64,000 bases of DNA from Lycium barbarum (lineage: Eukaryota > Streptophyta > Magnoliopsida > Solanales > Solanaceae). Each line of letters opens with the position of its first letter. Position 1 is the stretch's first letter. Below are positions 24,576 to 36,292 of this stretch, piece after piece. The stretch spans positions 49,018,938 to 49,082,937 of the forward strand of contig NC_083337.1 of assembly GCF_019175385.1 (NCBI RefSeq). The letters are read 5' to 3'. The notes under the pieces were generated by a model. The model saw only the letters and a program-made list of their open reading frames with translations. It was not told where the DNA came from and ran no database searches. Made by a program: the position numbers and the translations under genes.

Positions 24576-25737
24576 ATGCCTAAAAAGAAAAAGGCTACAG
24601 CAGCCCAAAAGGGCAAGACGGTGGCAGAAAAGCGGGCTGAAAGAGCACCGCCACCGGTAGTAGAGTGCGGCTCAACCTCAGTCCTCCCAGACAGTGCCTA
24701 TTACTGAGGAGCACGTGGGAGCCTCAGCCCCAGCTCCAGCTCTTCCACCGAATGCTTCGGGCCAAGACGTGAGAGAGGCCATTAATTTGTTGACTCAGTT
24801 GGTTGCGGCCCAGACTCAGAGGCCAAGCGCAGGGCAAGGTGATAGGACTGTTAGTGCAAGGGCCCGTGACTTCATTGCTTTGAAACCCCCGGAATTCTTT
24901 GGGTCGAAACTGGAGGAGGATCCCCAGGACTTTATTGATGGTATGCTAAGGACGCTCCGGTTGATACATGCTTCAGACACCGAATCGATGGAGCTAGCGT
25001 CATATAGATTAAAGGATGTCTCAATCCAGTGGTATACGGTTTGGATGGCTTCGCGGGGAGCCAATGCACCTCCACCGGTATGGCAAGAGTTTGTTGATGC
25101 TTTTATCCGTCATTATATTCCTCCGGATGTTCGGCGAGCTAGGGCCGATAAATTCTTGAATTTGAGGCAAGGTAGCATGAGTGCTACAAAATATAGTCTC
25201 CGCTTCAATTCCTTGGCTAGGTATGCTTCGGCCATGGTAGCGGATATGGGCGATCGGGTGCACCGGTTTGTGAAAGTTCTAGGGCCACACCTGATGGATA
25301 AATATTTAACTGCGTCCCTTCAGGATGGCATGGATATTGCACGCATTCAGGCACATGCTGAGGAATTAGAGGAACACCTACAGTAGCGGAGAAATGAACG
25401 TGAGCAGGATAGGGGCCATAACAAGAGGGCCATACCTTCGGGTTCGAGGAGCGAGTCCAGGGGCGGACACAGATAGCAGTTTCCCAGCCATTCAGGCTAT
25501 TATATGACCAGTACACCTCCACAGTTCATGGGGCAGAGATTTGACAGATCTACTCATTCCGAGCCGAGTCAGGGTTATTCGGGATCTCTGTTTAGAGCTG
25601 ATTCAGGCCAGTCAAGGCCACCTGTACCATGATGTTCCCAGTGTGGGAAGTTGCATTGGGGTCGATGTCGATTGGGCTCGGATGGTTGTTATTCATGTGG
25701 TCAACCAGGCCATATCATGCGTGATTGCCCCTTAGTA
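24576..25737 (+). pseudogene. Element D gag, broken
   Basis: The start at 24576 ([14 protein letters not shown]) follows TTTCAGAG. The frame shifts at about 24667, after which the gag domain runs cleanly to 25384 (DFIALKPPEFFGSKLEEDP, then WYTVWMASRGANAPPPVW and FLNLRQGSMSATKYS). TAG at 25384-25386 replaces a Gln codon; the Arg/Gln-rich tail follows with further breaks. The zinc knuckle near 25684-25731 is intact as CYSCG...HIMRDC. Gag would form the particle and bind RNA. Confidence 0.88.
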
Positions 25738-27782
25738 TAGGGTAGAGGTAGGACCCAGCCAGCAGGGTCGGCAGCCGGATCATCAGCATCTGTACGCCCT
25801 ACGGGGCTAGGTTCACATGCGCCAGTCGGCCATGGTAGAGGGAGAGACAGAGCTCCCAGTACTAGCGGTCCTCAGCACCATATTTATGCTTTGGCTGGAC
25901 GCCAAGATCTTGAGTCTTCTCCTGATGTGGTCACAGGTATATTATCGGTATTCTCTCATGATGTATATGCTTTGATTGATCCGGGCTCCACATTATCATA
26001 TGTTACTCCATATATTGCGGGTCGATTTATAATTGAGCCGGAGTCTATCAAACCTTTCGAGGTGTCTACACCCGTGGGTGAATCGGTAATAGCTAGCCGA
26101 GTATATAGGAATTGTGTGATTGTGATTTGTGATCGTCATACCATGATTGATTTGCATGAGCTAGAAATGGTAGATTTTGACGTTATTATGGGCATGGATT
26201 GGTTGGCTTCTTGTTACGCCAATGTTGATTGCCGAATGAAGATGGTTCGTTTCCAGTTTCCGGGAGAACCAGTCTTAGAATGGAAAGGGAATGTGGCATC
26301 ACCAAAAGGTAGGTTTATTTCGTATCTAAAGGCAAGGAAAATGATCACGAAAGGGTGCATTTATCACCTAGTACGAGTTCAAGATGTAGAAGCTGAGTCG
26401 CCGACTCTTCAGTCAGTTCCGGTAGTGAACGAATTTCCAGATGTGTTCCCGGAAGAGCTTCCAGGCCTCCCTCCCGAGCGAGAGATCGATTTTGCGATTG
26501 ATGTGCTGCCAGACACTAATCCCATATCTATTCCTCCCTATAGGATGGCACCCGCAGAGTTGAAAGAGTTGAAGGAGCAATTAAAGACTTGCTTGAAAAA
26601 GACTTCATTAGGCCTAGTTCATCCCCGTGGGGAGCACCCGTATTGTTCGTCCGAAAGAAGGATGGCTCCTTGAGAATGTGCATTGATTATTGGCAATTGA
26701 ATAAAGTGACAATTAAGAACAAGTATCCCCTCCCGAGGATTGATGATTTATTTGATCAATTGCAAGGTGCCAAATGGTTTTCAAAGATTGAATTTAGGTC
26801 CGGGTATCACCAAGTAAGAGTTAGGGAGAAAGATATCCCTAAGACAACTTTCAGAACAAGATATGGCCATTTCGAGTTCCGAGTAATGTCGTTTGGGCTA
26901 ACTAATGCACCGGCAGTGTTTATGGACTTAATGAACAATGTATTCAGGCCTTTTCTGGATCGATTCGTGATTGTATTCATCGATGACATCTTAGTGTATT
27001 CTAGATCCAAGGCAGAGCATGTGGATCATTTGCGAATTGTCCTTGGAGTTCTTCGAGCTCGAGAGTTATTCGCGAAGTTTTCCAAATGCGAGTTTTGGTT
27101 GAACTTAGTGGCATTTCTGGCCTACATTGTTGCAGCTGACGGTATTCGAGTGGATAGCCAAAAGATTGAGGCAGTGAAGACTTGGCCAAGGCCCACGACC
27201 CCTACGGAGGTTCGTAGCTTTTTGGGCTTAGCCGGTTATTACAGAAGATTTGTTGAGGGTTTCTCTTCTATTTCTGCACCGCTCACCAAGTTGACTCAGA
27301 AGTCAGCTAAGTTTCAATGGACAGATGCTTGCGAGCGTAGCTTCTAAGAGTTGAAAGACCGACTGACTTCAGCCCTAGTCTTGACACTTCCAGAGGGATT
27401 GGAAGGATATGTTATTTATTGTGATGCTTCAGGCGTCGGGCTAGGCTGTGTATTGATGCAAAATGGTAAGGTGATTGCGTATGCTTCTACACAATTATGG
27501 AAACATGAGCAGAATTATCCTACCCATGACTTAGAATTGGCCGCGGTGGTCCATGCTTTAAAGATATGGAGACATTACTTATATGGTGTCCACCTGGATA
27601 TTTATACAGATCATAAGAGTCTCCATTACATCTTCAAGCAGAAAGAGTTGAATTTGCGGCAACAACGATGGCTAGAGTTGCTAAAAGACTATGATGTTGA
27701 AATCCTGTACCACCCCGGAAAGGCAAATATTGTGGCTGATGATCTTAGCCGTAGGTCGATGGGAAGTCTAAGTGATGTATGA
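25738..27782 (+). pseudogene. Element D protease, reverse transcriptase, RNase H, broken
   Basis: Protease [11 protein letters not shown] near 25970. A one-base loss near 26585 moves the frame at the start of the reverse transcriptase. The RT block 26589-27347 has [13 protein letters not shown] and an intact FIDDILVYS box near 26980. TAA at 27345 stands where E and G have Gln. The RNase H block 27351-27782 has YCDASG, TDHKSL and VADDLSRR and ends at TGA, which replaces an Arg codon. Family length and order are normal; the breaks make it inactive. Confidence 0.88.
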
Positions 27783-29356
27783 CCAGAAAAGAAAGAGATG
27801 GCCCGTGATCTTCAGCAGTTAGCTAGCCTAGGAGTCCGAGTGGTGGACTCAGGTAGCAGCAGAGCTACTATTCAGAATTCAGCAGTTTCATCGTTAGTAG
27901 CGGAAGTAAAAGAGCGATAATATGAGGATCCCATGCTAATGCATTACAGAGATACACTCCCTCAGAAGGAAGAGTCATCATTTGACATTTCGGAAGACGG
28001 AGTTCTCCGATGTCGAGGCAGGTTATGTGTTCCCGATGTGGCAGGTCTACGCCATCAGATTTTGAGAGAAGCTCATTATTCCCGTTACTCCGTTCACCCC
28101 GGAGCGACGAAAATGTATCATGATCTTAAGACTATATATTGGTGGAATGGGATGAAGAAAGACGTAGCGGAATTCGTAGCTCAGTGTCCTAATTGCCAAC
28201 AAGTGAAGATAGAACACCAAAAGCCGGGTGGCTTATTGCAAGCTATAGAAATACCAACTTGGAAGTGGGAAGTGATTAATATGGATTTCATTACAGGGTT
28301 ACCCCGTTCTCGACATAAATATGATTCTATATGGGTGATCGTGGATAGGCTCACAAAGTCAGCGAATTTCTTACCGGTCAGAACGACCTATATGGCAGAA
28401 GATTATGCCAAGCTTTATCTTAAAGAGATAGTGAGACTCCATGGCGTTCCGGTATCTATTATCTCCGATAGAGGGACTCATTTTACAGCCAAGTTTTGGG
28501 GGTCTTTCCAAGAAGGTTTAGGGACCCAAGTGCGCCTAAGCACGGCGTTTCACCCACAGACCGATGGGCAAGCTGAACGTACTATTCAGACTCTTGAAGA
28601 TATGTTACGGGCATGTATGATAGATTTTGGAGGAAATTGGGATGACCATTTGCCACTCATTGAGTTTGCTTACAATAACAGTTATCATTCTAGCATTCAA
28701 ATGGCACCGTATGAGGCTCTATATGGGCGAAAGTTTAGATCCCCGTTGGGTGGTTTGAAACCGGAGAAGCTAAGTTGATAGGGCCAGACTTGGTCCAGCA
28801 AGCAATAGAGAAAGTTAAGCTCATACAAGATCGGTTGCTAGTGGCTCAATGTCGTCAGAAGTCCTATGCGGATAATCGTCGAAGAGACTTAGAGTTTGAA
28901 GTGAAAGATTGGGTATTCTTGAAAGTGTCGCCGATAAAGGGCGTGATGAGATTTGGCAAGAAGGGGAAGCTCAGTCCCCGGTATATTGGGCCATACGAAA
29001 TTGTGCGCAAAATAGGCAAAGTGGCCTATGAGCTAAATCTACCTCCAGGTTTGGAGTCAGTCCATCCAGTATTTCATGTCTCGATGCTTCGGAAGTGTGT
29101 TGGAGATCCTACGAGGATCGTCCCAGTGAATGATATTAAAGTGACAGAAAAGTTAACTTATGATGAAATACCCATTGCCATATTAGATAGGCAAGTACGG
29201 AGGCTTAGAAACAAAGAAGTGGCCTCAATTAAAGTTCTGTGGAGAAATGACAATCGAGAGGAAATGACATGGGAAGCAGAAGAGAATATGCGATCCAAAT
29301 ACCCACATTTATTTCATCCCTTGGAAGAAGTCCAAGATGAGACGTCAAAATCATAA
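27783..29356 (+). pseudogene. Element D integrase and chromodomain, broken
   Basis: A TAA near 27918 precedes the block 27933-28778: zinc-binding HHCC region ([17 protein letters not shown], then CPNC), catalytic Asp in NMDFITG, second Asp in SDRGTHF, and Glu in [12 protein letters not shown], so the DDE triad is intact. The frame shifts near 28757. The next block 28775-29356 has the GPY/F motif (SPRYIGPYEIV), VHPVFHVSMLRK and the chromodomain (VLWRNDNREEMTWEAEEN). It ends 170 bp before the polypurine tract. Confidence 0.88.
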
Positions 29357-29526
29357 GGTATGCATGTTTTCCCTTTTATACATTCAGGTCGTGTGTGGCC
29401 AAATTTCTAGTGTTGTTGTATTATTGCCCTGTGAGGCATTGTTATTGTGGGTTGTTGTGATAGGGTGGTAGTGCCACATTACAGAGCAAACTCTGGCAAA
29501 ATTTTTATAGAATTCCCCAAGCCTTT

Positions 29527-29562
29527 AACATTCGAGGACGAATGCTCCTAAGGGGGGTAGAA
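29527..29562 (+). other. 3' hairpin and polypurine tract, element D
   Basis: AACATTCG-AGGA-CGAATGCT (one mismatch) and then AAGGGGGGTAGAA before the LTR start. Confidence 0.88.
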
Positions 29563-31749
29563 TGTTACACCTCGGAAAAAAAATTCCCATTGGTACGCAA
29601 GTAAATTAACTAATGATGTGTGCGAGTGTATAATGTTTCATGGGAAATGTATGAAAAGGGATGTGGATGATTAGAATGAGAAGTCGCGAAATGAGAAAAA
29701 AATTGAAAGTTGGCAAAAACTGCCCAGTGGTCGTATATTGCAAAATACGGACCGTAAAGTGCAACACGGTCCGTAAACTGGCAGTCGTAAACTGCCATGC
29801 AAAAGCTTCAGCCTTCTGCCAGTGGTCGTAAAGTGCAAATACGGACCGTAAACTGGTATACGGTCCGTAAACTGCCAGGTCCTAAACTGGCATGCCAAAC
29901 TTCAACTTTCTGCCAGCTGAGGAAATGGTTAAAAACGACCTGGTGGACGGACTGTAAAGTGATTTACGGCCCGTAAACCATGGTCGTAAATCACCATGAA
30001 GGCAGCCCAGCTTCTGGTTCTTGAAATGGCTAAATACGCCCATGGAGGATGAGCCGTATAGTGGAATACGGTCCGTAAACCTCCATGGACGACCACTGTT
30101 CACCCAGCACAGATTTTCCAATTCATTAAATATGAGGATCAAGACTTATTTTATTTCATTACAACATTACACCACTTCTCTCTAGAACTTCTCTCTACAT
30201 TTATTATATGATTTTTCAAGGAGTATAAGCCATCAATAACATTAAGACAAGTGAATCAAGGATAAGGGAATCATCAAGGATCATCCAAGTCAAGAAATCC
30301 AAATGGAGAAAAACTAGGGTTTTGCTCAAAGAAGAGTATTATCAACCAAAGCTTGTTCCTACAACTTCTAAGGTAAGATTCATGATTTTTACAAGATGTT
30401 TAAGGTATTGGAGAATTAAAATACATGGATTGTAGAAAATGTGGTCAACTAGGTCATGAATGATGAATAGTGACATTTTGAGAAATAGTTTGAATTGAGT
30501 TATGAATGTTGTTGTGTTGTGATATGAATGTGTTATAAATGGTATTAAGATCATGAACTAAACACTTTAGACGAATGGATGAAGATGGGTCTTATAATCA
30601 TGAATGTGGGTGAATTACAGGCAAATTGAGGGATCTAGATAATGTGGATAATGTGAATGACTAATGGCCATTGTTATGATATTAATGAAGTTATAAACGC
30701 TAGCATTGGAAGGGAACGTGCAAGTGTAGAATAGTTCGACGGAAAGGTATGTAAGGCCAACCCTTCTTTCATAAGGCATGGTTCTTGGCCAAATTCCTTA
30801 TTCCTCCATATGAGTATGTTGTCTTCACATGGTTGACATTCCGAGCTCATAAGCTCACGACCCTTGATATATACTATGATTATACTATGTTCCTCGTATG
30901 ACGAGTAAGTCCATAATGTATATGTAACGATAACGATGACAATAGTAATGATAATGATATCAAAAAAATGATGCAAAAGGTGCCTACGGGCTATTATACT
31001 TATATGTGCCTATGAAGGGCTATAATGAACCCCGAGCTTATAACGCCGGGTAGAATATATGTATATAAATATGTATAGAGTATGTATACGATTACGAAAC
31101 GCGCGCACACGTCTGCAGATGGTACGGATAACCCTGAAGCCTTGGTAGGGCCAGGTAGAAATAACATTGAGCCTTGGTTGGCCAAGTACATATGTAACAC
31201 CGAACCTTATGGTCGGGTACGCTATGTATGTATATAAGTGTATGGCTATGTATATAATATGAATATGAATGTGATAAGACTAAGTATAAGAATACGAATA
31301 AGGACATGTATACGAATATGAGCACAAGTATGGTACGAGTATTATTATGGGATACGAACGACGATGTATGCAAGTAAGCGATATGATGATGATGATATTA
31401 CTGTCTCCCCTCCTATGCTATCTTCATATGATATCTATTATGCTTCTATATTGATGTTGATCATGCTTTACATACTCAGTACATTCTTCGTACTGACGTC
31501 CTTTTGTTTGTGGACGCTGCGTCATGCCCGCAGGTGCACAGGGAGACAGACTTGATCCATAGCTGCTTATTCAGAGATTGCATAGCAGAGCTCCATTTCT
31601 TTCGGAGCCGTAGCTTTGGGGTACTTATTATTTTGTGTATATAATTATGGGCATAGCGGGGTCCTGTCCCGCTCATACGATATGTCATACTCTTAGAGGC
31701 TCGTAGTTATGTGTATGTGGGTAGAGATGTTCGGCCATGCCGACCCGTG
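29563..31749 (+). repeat. Element D 3' LTR, truncated by F
   Basis: Matches 21943-24138 and stops at GACCCGTG, where F's TGTTATATCCCGC begins. CCGTG (31745-31749) is the likely F target sequence. Confidence 0.9.
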
Positions 31750-33789
31750 TGTTATATCCCGCATTTCTGTACAATCGGATAATTCAAGACAATCGCGGGA
31801 AGACAGTAACCAAGGCCATATTTTTACTTTGCTTGGCATATAAGTTGTTATGAAAATTTTGAAGTGGAATTAATAAGAAAGGTTAAGGGCATAAAGGGAA
31901 GTTGCAATATGCCTCGTGGGAAATATGGAGAAAGGCGACTGGTAAATTTGGAAGTTTGAAAAATGTTTCATAAATCACAAGAACTAGCCCAAAAATAAGT
32001 GGGCTTGAATTTTTAAAGAAATGGACAAGGCCCAACCGGCCATAGGGCATGGGCTAGGCCCATGATTAATTAATTCATGGGAATTAAATAGATGACTAAG
32101 TCATCTTTTTGCTACCATTCTCTAGAAATTTCAAGACAAGCAAGAACAAGAGAGAGAGTAGAAAAACATCAAGGCCATTCGGCCATAGAGAAAATTCCCA
32201 AGAAAAATTTGCAAAATTTCTCCAAAAATCATTTCCTACTAAGTAAAGAGTCCCTAACAAGGTGGAGTAGTCATTGGAACAAGAAAACACAAGTTCTTGA
32301 AGTTACAATTTTGGCTAAGTTGGAGGATCAAAGAAGAAGGTGAGAATTCATCTCCTTTAGATGTTATGAATATTTATACGTGTTGTAGTGTGCAAAAATG
32401 GATGAAATTCATGAAGGAAAGGAATATAGAGGGTGGCCGTGTATGTATATATATGTGTGTAGGAAGTGTGTTTTAATTATCTTGTCTAGTGTTGGTTGTT
32501 ATTGTTACGAATGATACGTGGAAAATGGAAGTTGAATGACTTTGGAGAGATTGTAGATGTGAATGCATGTTGTGGCCGTGAGTTGTGGTATGTATATGTG
32601 GCCGTGTATACATGATGTATGGCCGTGTATATTGGTGAGTTGTGAAAGAATACTGAGCAAGTTATATTTAATGTTTTAGTTGTTGTGTTGTAGATTTTAT
32701 ATTGCAAATAAAGGCTTGATAAGTTTGGTGAAGTATTGATAATTGGAAGATTATGTATATTGAAAGACAATGTTCTTGCATGGATAGCATGTAATGGTAT
32801 TAGTATGATGTTGTTGGAATTCCCGGATTGTGATTGATGAGAAATTTGGCTATGTTGAATGTTGAGGATGGTATATTTACAGAGGAAGTGCTGCCGAAAT
32901 TTCGGTAGCCAAGTGTTTCCTTAAGATCCTAACTCCAAGTATCCTAATAAGAGTTTTGGTAAACATGACCAATTTGCAGATTTTGACGAGATTGCAACGT
33001 GAATTCGGAATAGCAAAAGGAGCAGAAAGAGGTATGTAAGGCTTCACCCTTCCTTCTATGGCATGTCTTAGCTATAATAAGTTGGGTACGAGCCTCGGGG
33101 ACAACTCTGTTCCCCGGAATCCGCAGCTAAAGTTTTCTCCTTTTTGTTCAATAGAATTGAACTAGAAAGTGCAAAATGATGGAAAGACCTCCTAAACCCC
33201 TAGAACATGCACAAATGGGACCCGATTACCCTAGAACCCTCACAAGTAACGCTGTGACGTGTAATATATGCAAATAGTATACGCTACCTCATCCGGCCCG
33301 AGGTGGGCCCATTACCCTCGGATTTTCCTTATAGTCTTGTTGGACTTACTAGAATCCTTTGATCCCGATTTCGTTACCAAATGATAAGTACTATAACTAC
33401 TCTAACGGGGAGACTTCCATGATGATAATGATAACAATGATGCTAGACGAGAGGATATGCCTACGATAAGTACTACCGGAACGATTCTATGACTAGGATT
33501 CCCTAGCTAAGTATTCTATGTGAATATGAAAGTAATAAACTAATTTTCGAATCTTATTTATATTCCTTAGCTATGACATTATTTTCTAAGGATTTCAAAG
33601 CCTATGAACTGACATCTATGATGCCCCGATTTCATTCTACGTTTACTTTAATATTATTCTCCGTTGATAGTCTCACCTTAAAATACTCGTCCCTTCAAGG
33701 TGAGACGAAGCGATCACGAGTATTCCATAGTGTAATCGGAGGTCACCGCCTTACGTCACTCCGATGGCTACATGATTTTTCTTTGGGCT

Positions 33790-33992
33790 CCCTTGCATGC
33801 TTATATGATATATGTATATAAAACATGTATATGTATATAAGATATGAATATGTATATAAAACATGTATATGTGTATAAGATACGTATATGTCTATAAGAT
33901 ATGTAAATGTATATAAGACATGTATATGTATACAAGCTATGTATATGAATATAAAGACATGTATATGTATGTAAGAGATGTATATGACCCTG
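33790..33992 (+). repeat. ATGTATATAAGA-type degenerate repeat in the F LTR
   Basis: Repeats of about 24 bp built from ACATGTATATGTATATAAG with single-base changes. Confidence 0.75.
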
Positions 33993-34159
33993 GGATGGGG
34001 GGAAGGGATATATGGGGGAATGGGAAGGGAAACATGTTTCATTGCCACCTGATCAGCTGGCTTATCATCCCGGACGCGGGGTGCCCGGACGCGGGATATA
34101 TGGGTGAGCCGGTGTATATCGGCGCTATGTGGGTGAGCCGACATTGTTCGGCGCTATGA

Positions 34160-34466
34160 TATGACCTACCATGTCATGACCAGACATGCTATGATAAGAT
34201 ATGCTATAACAAGCTATGCTATGACCTGATATGCTATGACATGACATGCTATGACAAGCTATGCTATGATATGATAAGCTATGACACGCTATGCTATGAC
34301 ACGATACGCTATGACATGCTATGCTATGATATGATGTACTATGATATGATATACTATGGCCTGACATACTATGACACGAAACACTATGACACGATATGCT
34401 ACGACAGGACAAGATAAGATATGATACGACATGATACGATATGATAAGACATGACATGATATAAGT
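34160..34466 (+). repeat. Pentamer-period array in the F LTR
   Basis: About 60 consecutive 5-bp units of the kinds GCTAT, GACAT, GATAT, GACAC, GATAA and ACTAT in fixed register. The minus-strand Ser/His/Cys-rich ORF across it is just this repeat translated. B and C LTRs have only a short TATGATGTGATATG-like stretch at the same place. Confidence 0.8.
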
Positions 34467-35132
34467 TCTATTTTCTATGTCCACGAAAAAGAATGTTTCA
34501 AAAAGGGAAAGACAAGCCTACATGATAGCCGGCCTAAAAGGGGCCTTCTCGCGTACAGGTTACTTTCTTGCCTCATTATATGCCCTATGACTCCATGATA
34601 TTATTAATTATACTCTATGTTACTGCTTGTGTTATCTTCCATGCCTTACATACTCGGTACACTATTCGTACTGACGTCCCTTCTTGCAGACGTTGCGTTT
34701 CATGCCGCGCAGGTCAGCAGACAGGTGGATTTGATCCCTAGAAGCTCTACCAGCCGTACTTGACAGCGCTCCAGTTGTTCCGGAGCCTCACTCCTGCGGT
34801 ACTATTTTGTGTATGTATATTCGGGAACGGCAGCACCCGACCCTTTCTATGTATAAGTGTACTATGTCTAGAGGCTCGTAGACAGATATGCCCAGTCAGT
34901 CAAGTACAGTTAGATATATGGTGTTTTAGCATGTTAATGTTGTTGTATAAAGTGATAACGAAGTTTACTAGTCTATGTTCATAATGACGCTGCTAATGTT
35001 ATTGTTCAAAAAAAAAAATATATGGCGCTGTTCATACGGTTTGCTAAGAGGTAGAGGTAAAACGATAGACAAGGGGTGCTCGGTACAAGTATCGGGTACT
35101 CGTCACGGCCCCTAGTCGGGTCGTGACAGAAG

Positions 35133-35144
35133 TGGTATCAGAGC
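35133..35144 (+). other. Primer-binding site, element F
   Basis: TGGTATCAGAGC, initiator tRNA-Met complement. Confidence 0.9.
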
Positions 35145-35190
35145 GGTTCGGTCCTAGGGGTTTGTCTACGAGCCGTGTCCAGTAGAGTCT

Positions 35191-35225
35191 TGTTTATGGG
35201 TGTGTAGCGCGCCACACTTATAAAC
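35191..35225 (+). ncRNA. Leader hairpin of F with GCGCGC loop
   Basis: Arms TGTTTATGGGTGTG and CACACTTATAAACA with loop TAGCGCGC. The same loop palindrome as in D and E. Confidence 0.75.
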
Positions 35226-35347
35226 AGGAGGCTACAGGGCATTTAGTAAATATGACCTTCTTTGTGTCCTAAGATCGTGCGATAGAGCTATGCTATCAGG
35301 TTTGCATATTCCTTTCCAAATCCTATGCTATGGTTTCAGTACTGTCG

Positions 35348-35958
35348 ATGAAGAGATCAGCTTCAGATGATGGGGGCACCAGTAAGGTCCCTAGAGTATC
35401 TCCAGAGCCGAGTAGGGGGAGCCTCGGCTATTCGATTGAGTCAGACCCGTCAGAGGACCCAGCCACAACTCCTCCAGATTTTCTGACTCCCAGAGCGGAG
35501 GATCCCGCGGAGGACAGCTATGATACGGATCCGTCGGAGGACCCAGCGACAATTCCTCCAGAGATTCTGACCCCTAGGGCAGGGGACTCCACAGACAGTG
35601 GCTACGATACAGATCCCTCAGAGGATTCGACGATGACTCCCCCAGAGCTTCTTACCTCCAGGGAGGAGGATAGTCATGGCATAGACCCGTCAGAGCACTC
35701 TTCTGGGACGACGGATGAGGAGGCTTCCGGGGTACGCCAGTTACCCCCGTGATGGAGGACCGTGCCAGTCCGGCCACCTCGGAGAGTGCTACGGATTTCT
35801 CCTATCCCTTGTTCCGGCCATCAGAGAACCAGGAATCACCGCTATTCTCTTCGGATTCGGACGCGAGAGATGACGAGGGTCGCGCGAGCGATGAGCAGAC
35901 AGACGAGAATGAAGAACATACTTCACATGGTAGCTCCCCGGGCCAGGCTCAAGATTGA
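35348..35958 (+). pseudogene. Acidic repeat ORF of element F, frameshifted
   Basis: The start is taken at 35348 (MKRSASDDGG), aligned with the starts in B and C, rather than the upstream in-frame Met at 35330. Reading frame 1 runs to 35752; a small indel at about 35740 puts the conserved C-terminal part (SPATSESATDFS to HTSHGSSPGQ) in another frame, ending at 35958. It carries three full copies of a ~28-residue unit with YDTDPSEDP and TTPPE cores, where B and C have a shortened first unit. A Lys/Arg-bracketed N-terminus looks like a bipartite nuclear localisation signal. Function unknown; no gag or zinc-knuckle motif. It occupies the place of gag. Confidence 0.7.
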
Positions 35959-36292
35959 TCGGCTACAGGTATATGAGATTTTCTTTAAAACTTTCTATGT
36001 ATACGTAACCTCTGCAGGAATACTAATTAATAACGGCAGGTAGAAATTCAAAAAGGGGTCAAAGGTTTAGCGGTTACAAGTAATGGCGACTGAGATGTCC
36101 CCGCCACCAGTGTGAATTTAGAAACCCCGGTAAAAGATAGTTCTATGTATGGATAGGAGTAAATAGCGAAGATTTAAGCAGAGGGAATATGGTAGTTGTA
36201 CGGTTAAGAAAGTGAATATAGGAGCGGGACCCACCGTGAGGACGTTTTGGGAGCTGTTGGAACCCCTACTTACTTTAAATAATGTGACAAAG
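35959..36292 (+). other. Element F interior before the B insertion
   Basis: Non-coding. It includes GGCGACTGAGATGTCCCCGC, a block also found after the ORF in B and C and in A near 2602. Ends GTGACAAAG; CAAAG (36288-36292) is the B target duplication. Confidence 0.75.

Larger units (their letters stand above)
21943..31749 (+). mobile_element. Element D: decayed Ty3/gypsy chromovirus (plus)
   Basis: 5' LTR 21943-24365, primer-binding site, gag-pol 24576-29356 with several stops and shifts, polypurine tract, and 3' LTR from 29563, cut at 31749 by element F. It is inserted in the 5' LTR of E. The two LTRs agree at roughly 98% by eye, with a 9-bp length difference near 22010. The rest of its 3' LTR (about 230 bp) should lie beyond the window. 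Confidence 0.92.
31750..35128 (+). repeat. Element F 5' LTR
   Basis: 3379 bp, TGTTATATCCCGCATTTCTG to GGTCGTGACA. Contains GGCCCAACCGGCC and GGGCTAGGCCCATG, TATA-like ATTAAATA at 32083-32090, donor-like GAAGAAG/GTGAGAATT at 32339/32340, palindrome CTGCCGAAATTTCGGTAG at 32891-32908, GGTATGTAAGGCTTCACCC near 33031, and the double hairpin near 34655-34693. It is longer than the B and C LTRs because of simple-sequence expansion at 33790-34470. Confidence 0.92.

Noticed and set aside
34125..34484. Ser/His/Cys-rich 119-residue minus-strand ORF
   Set aside because: It is the translation of a pentamer-period microsatellite, with a 5-residue period arising from the 5-bp unit.
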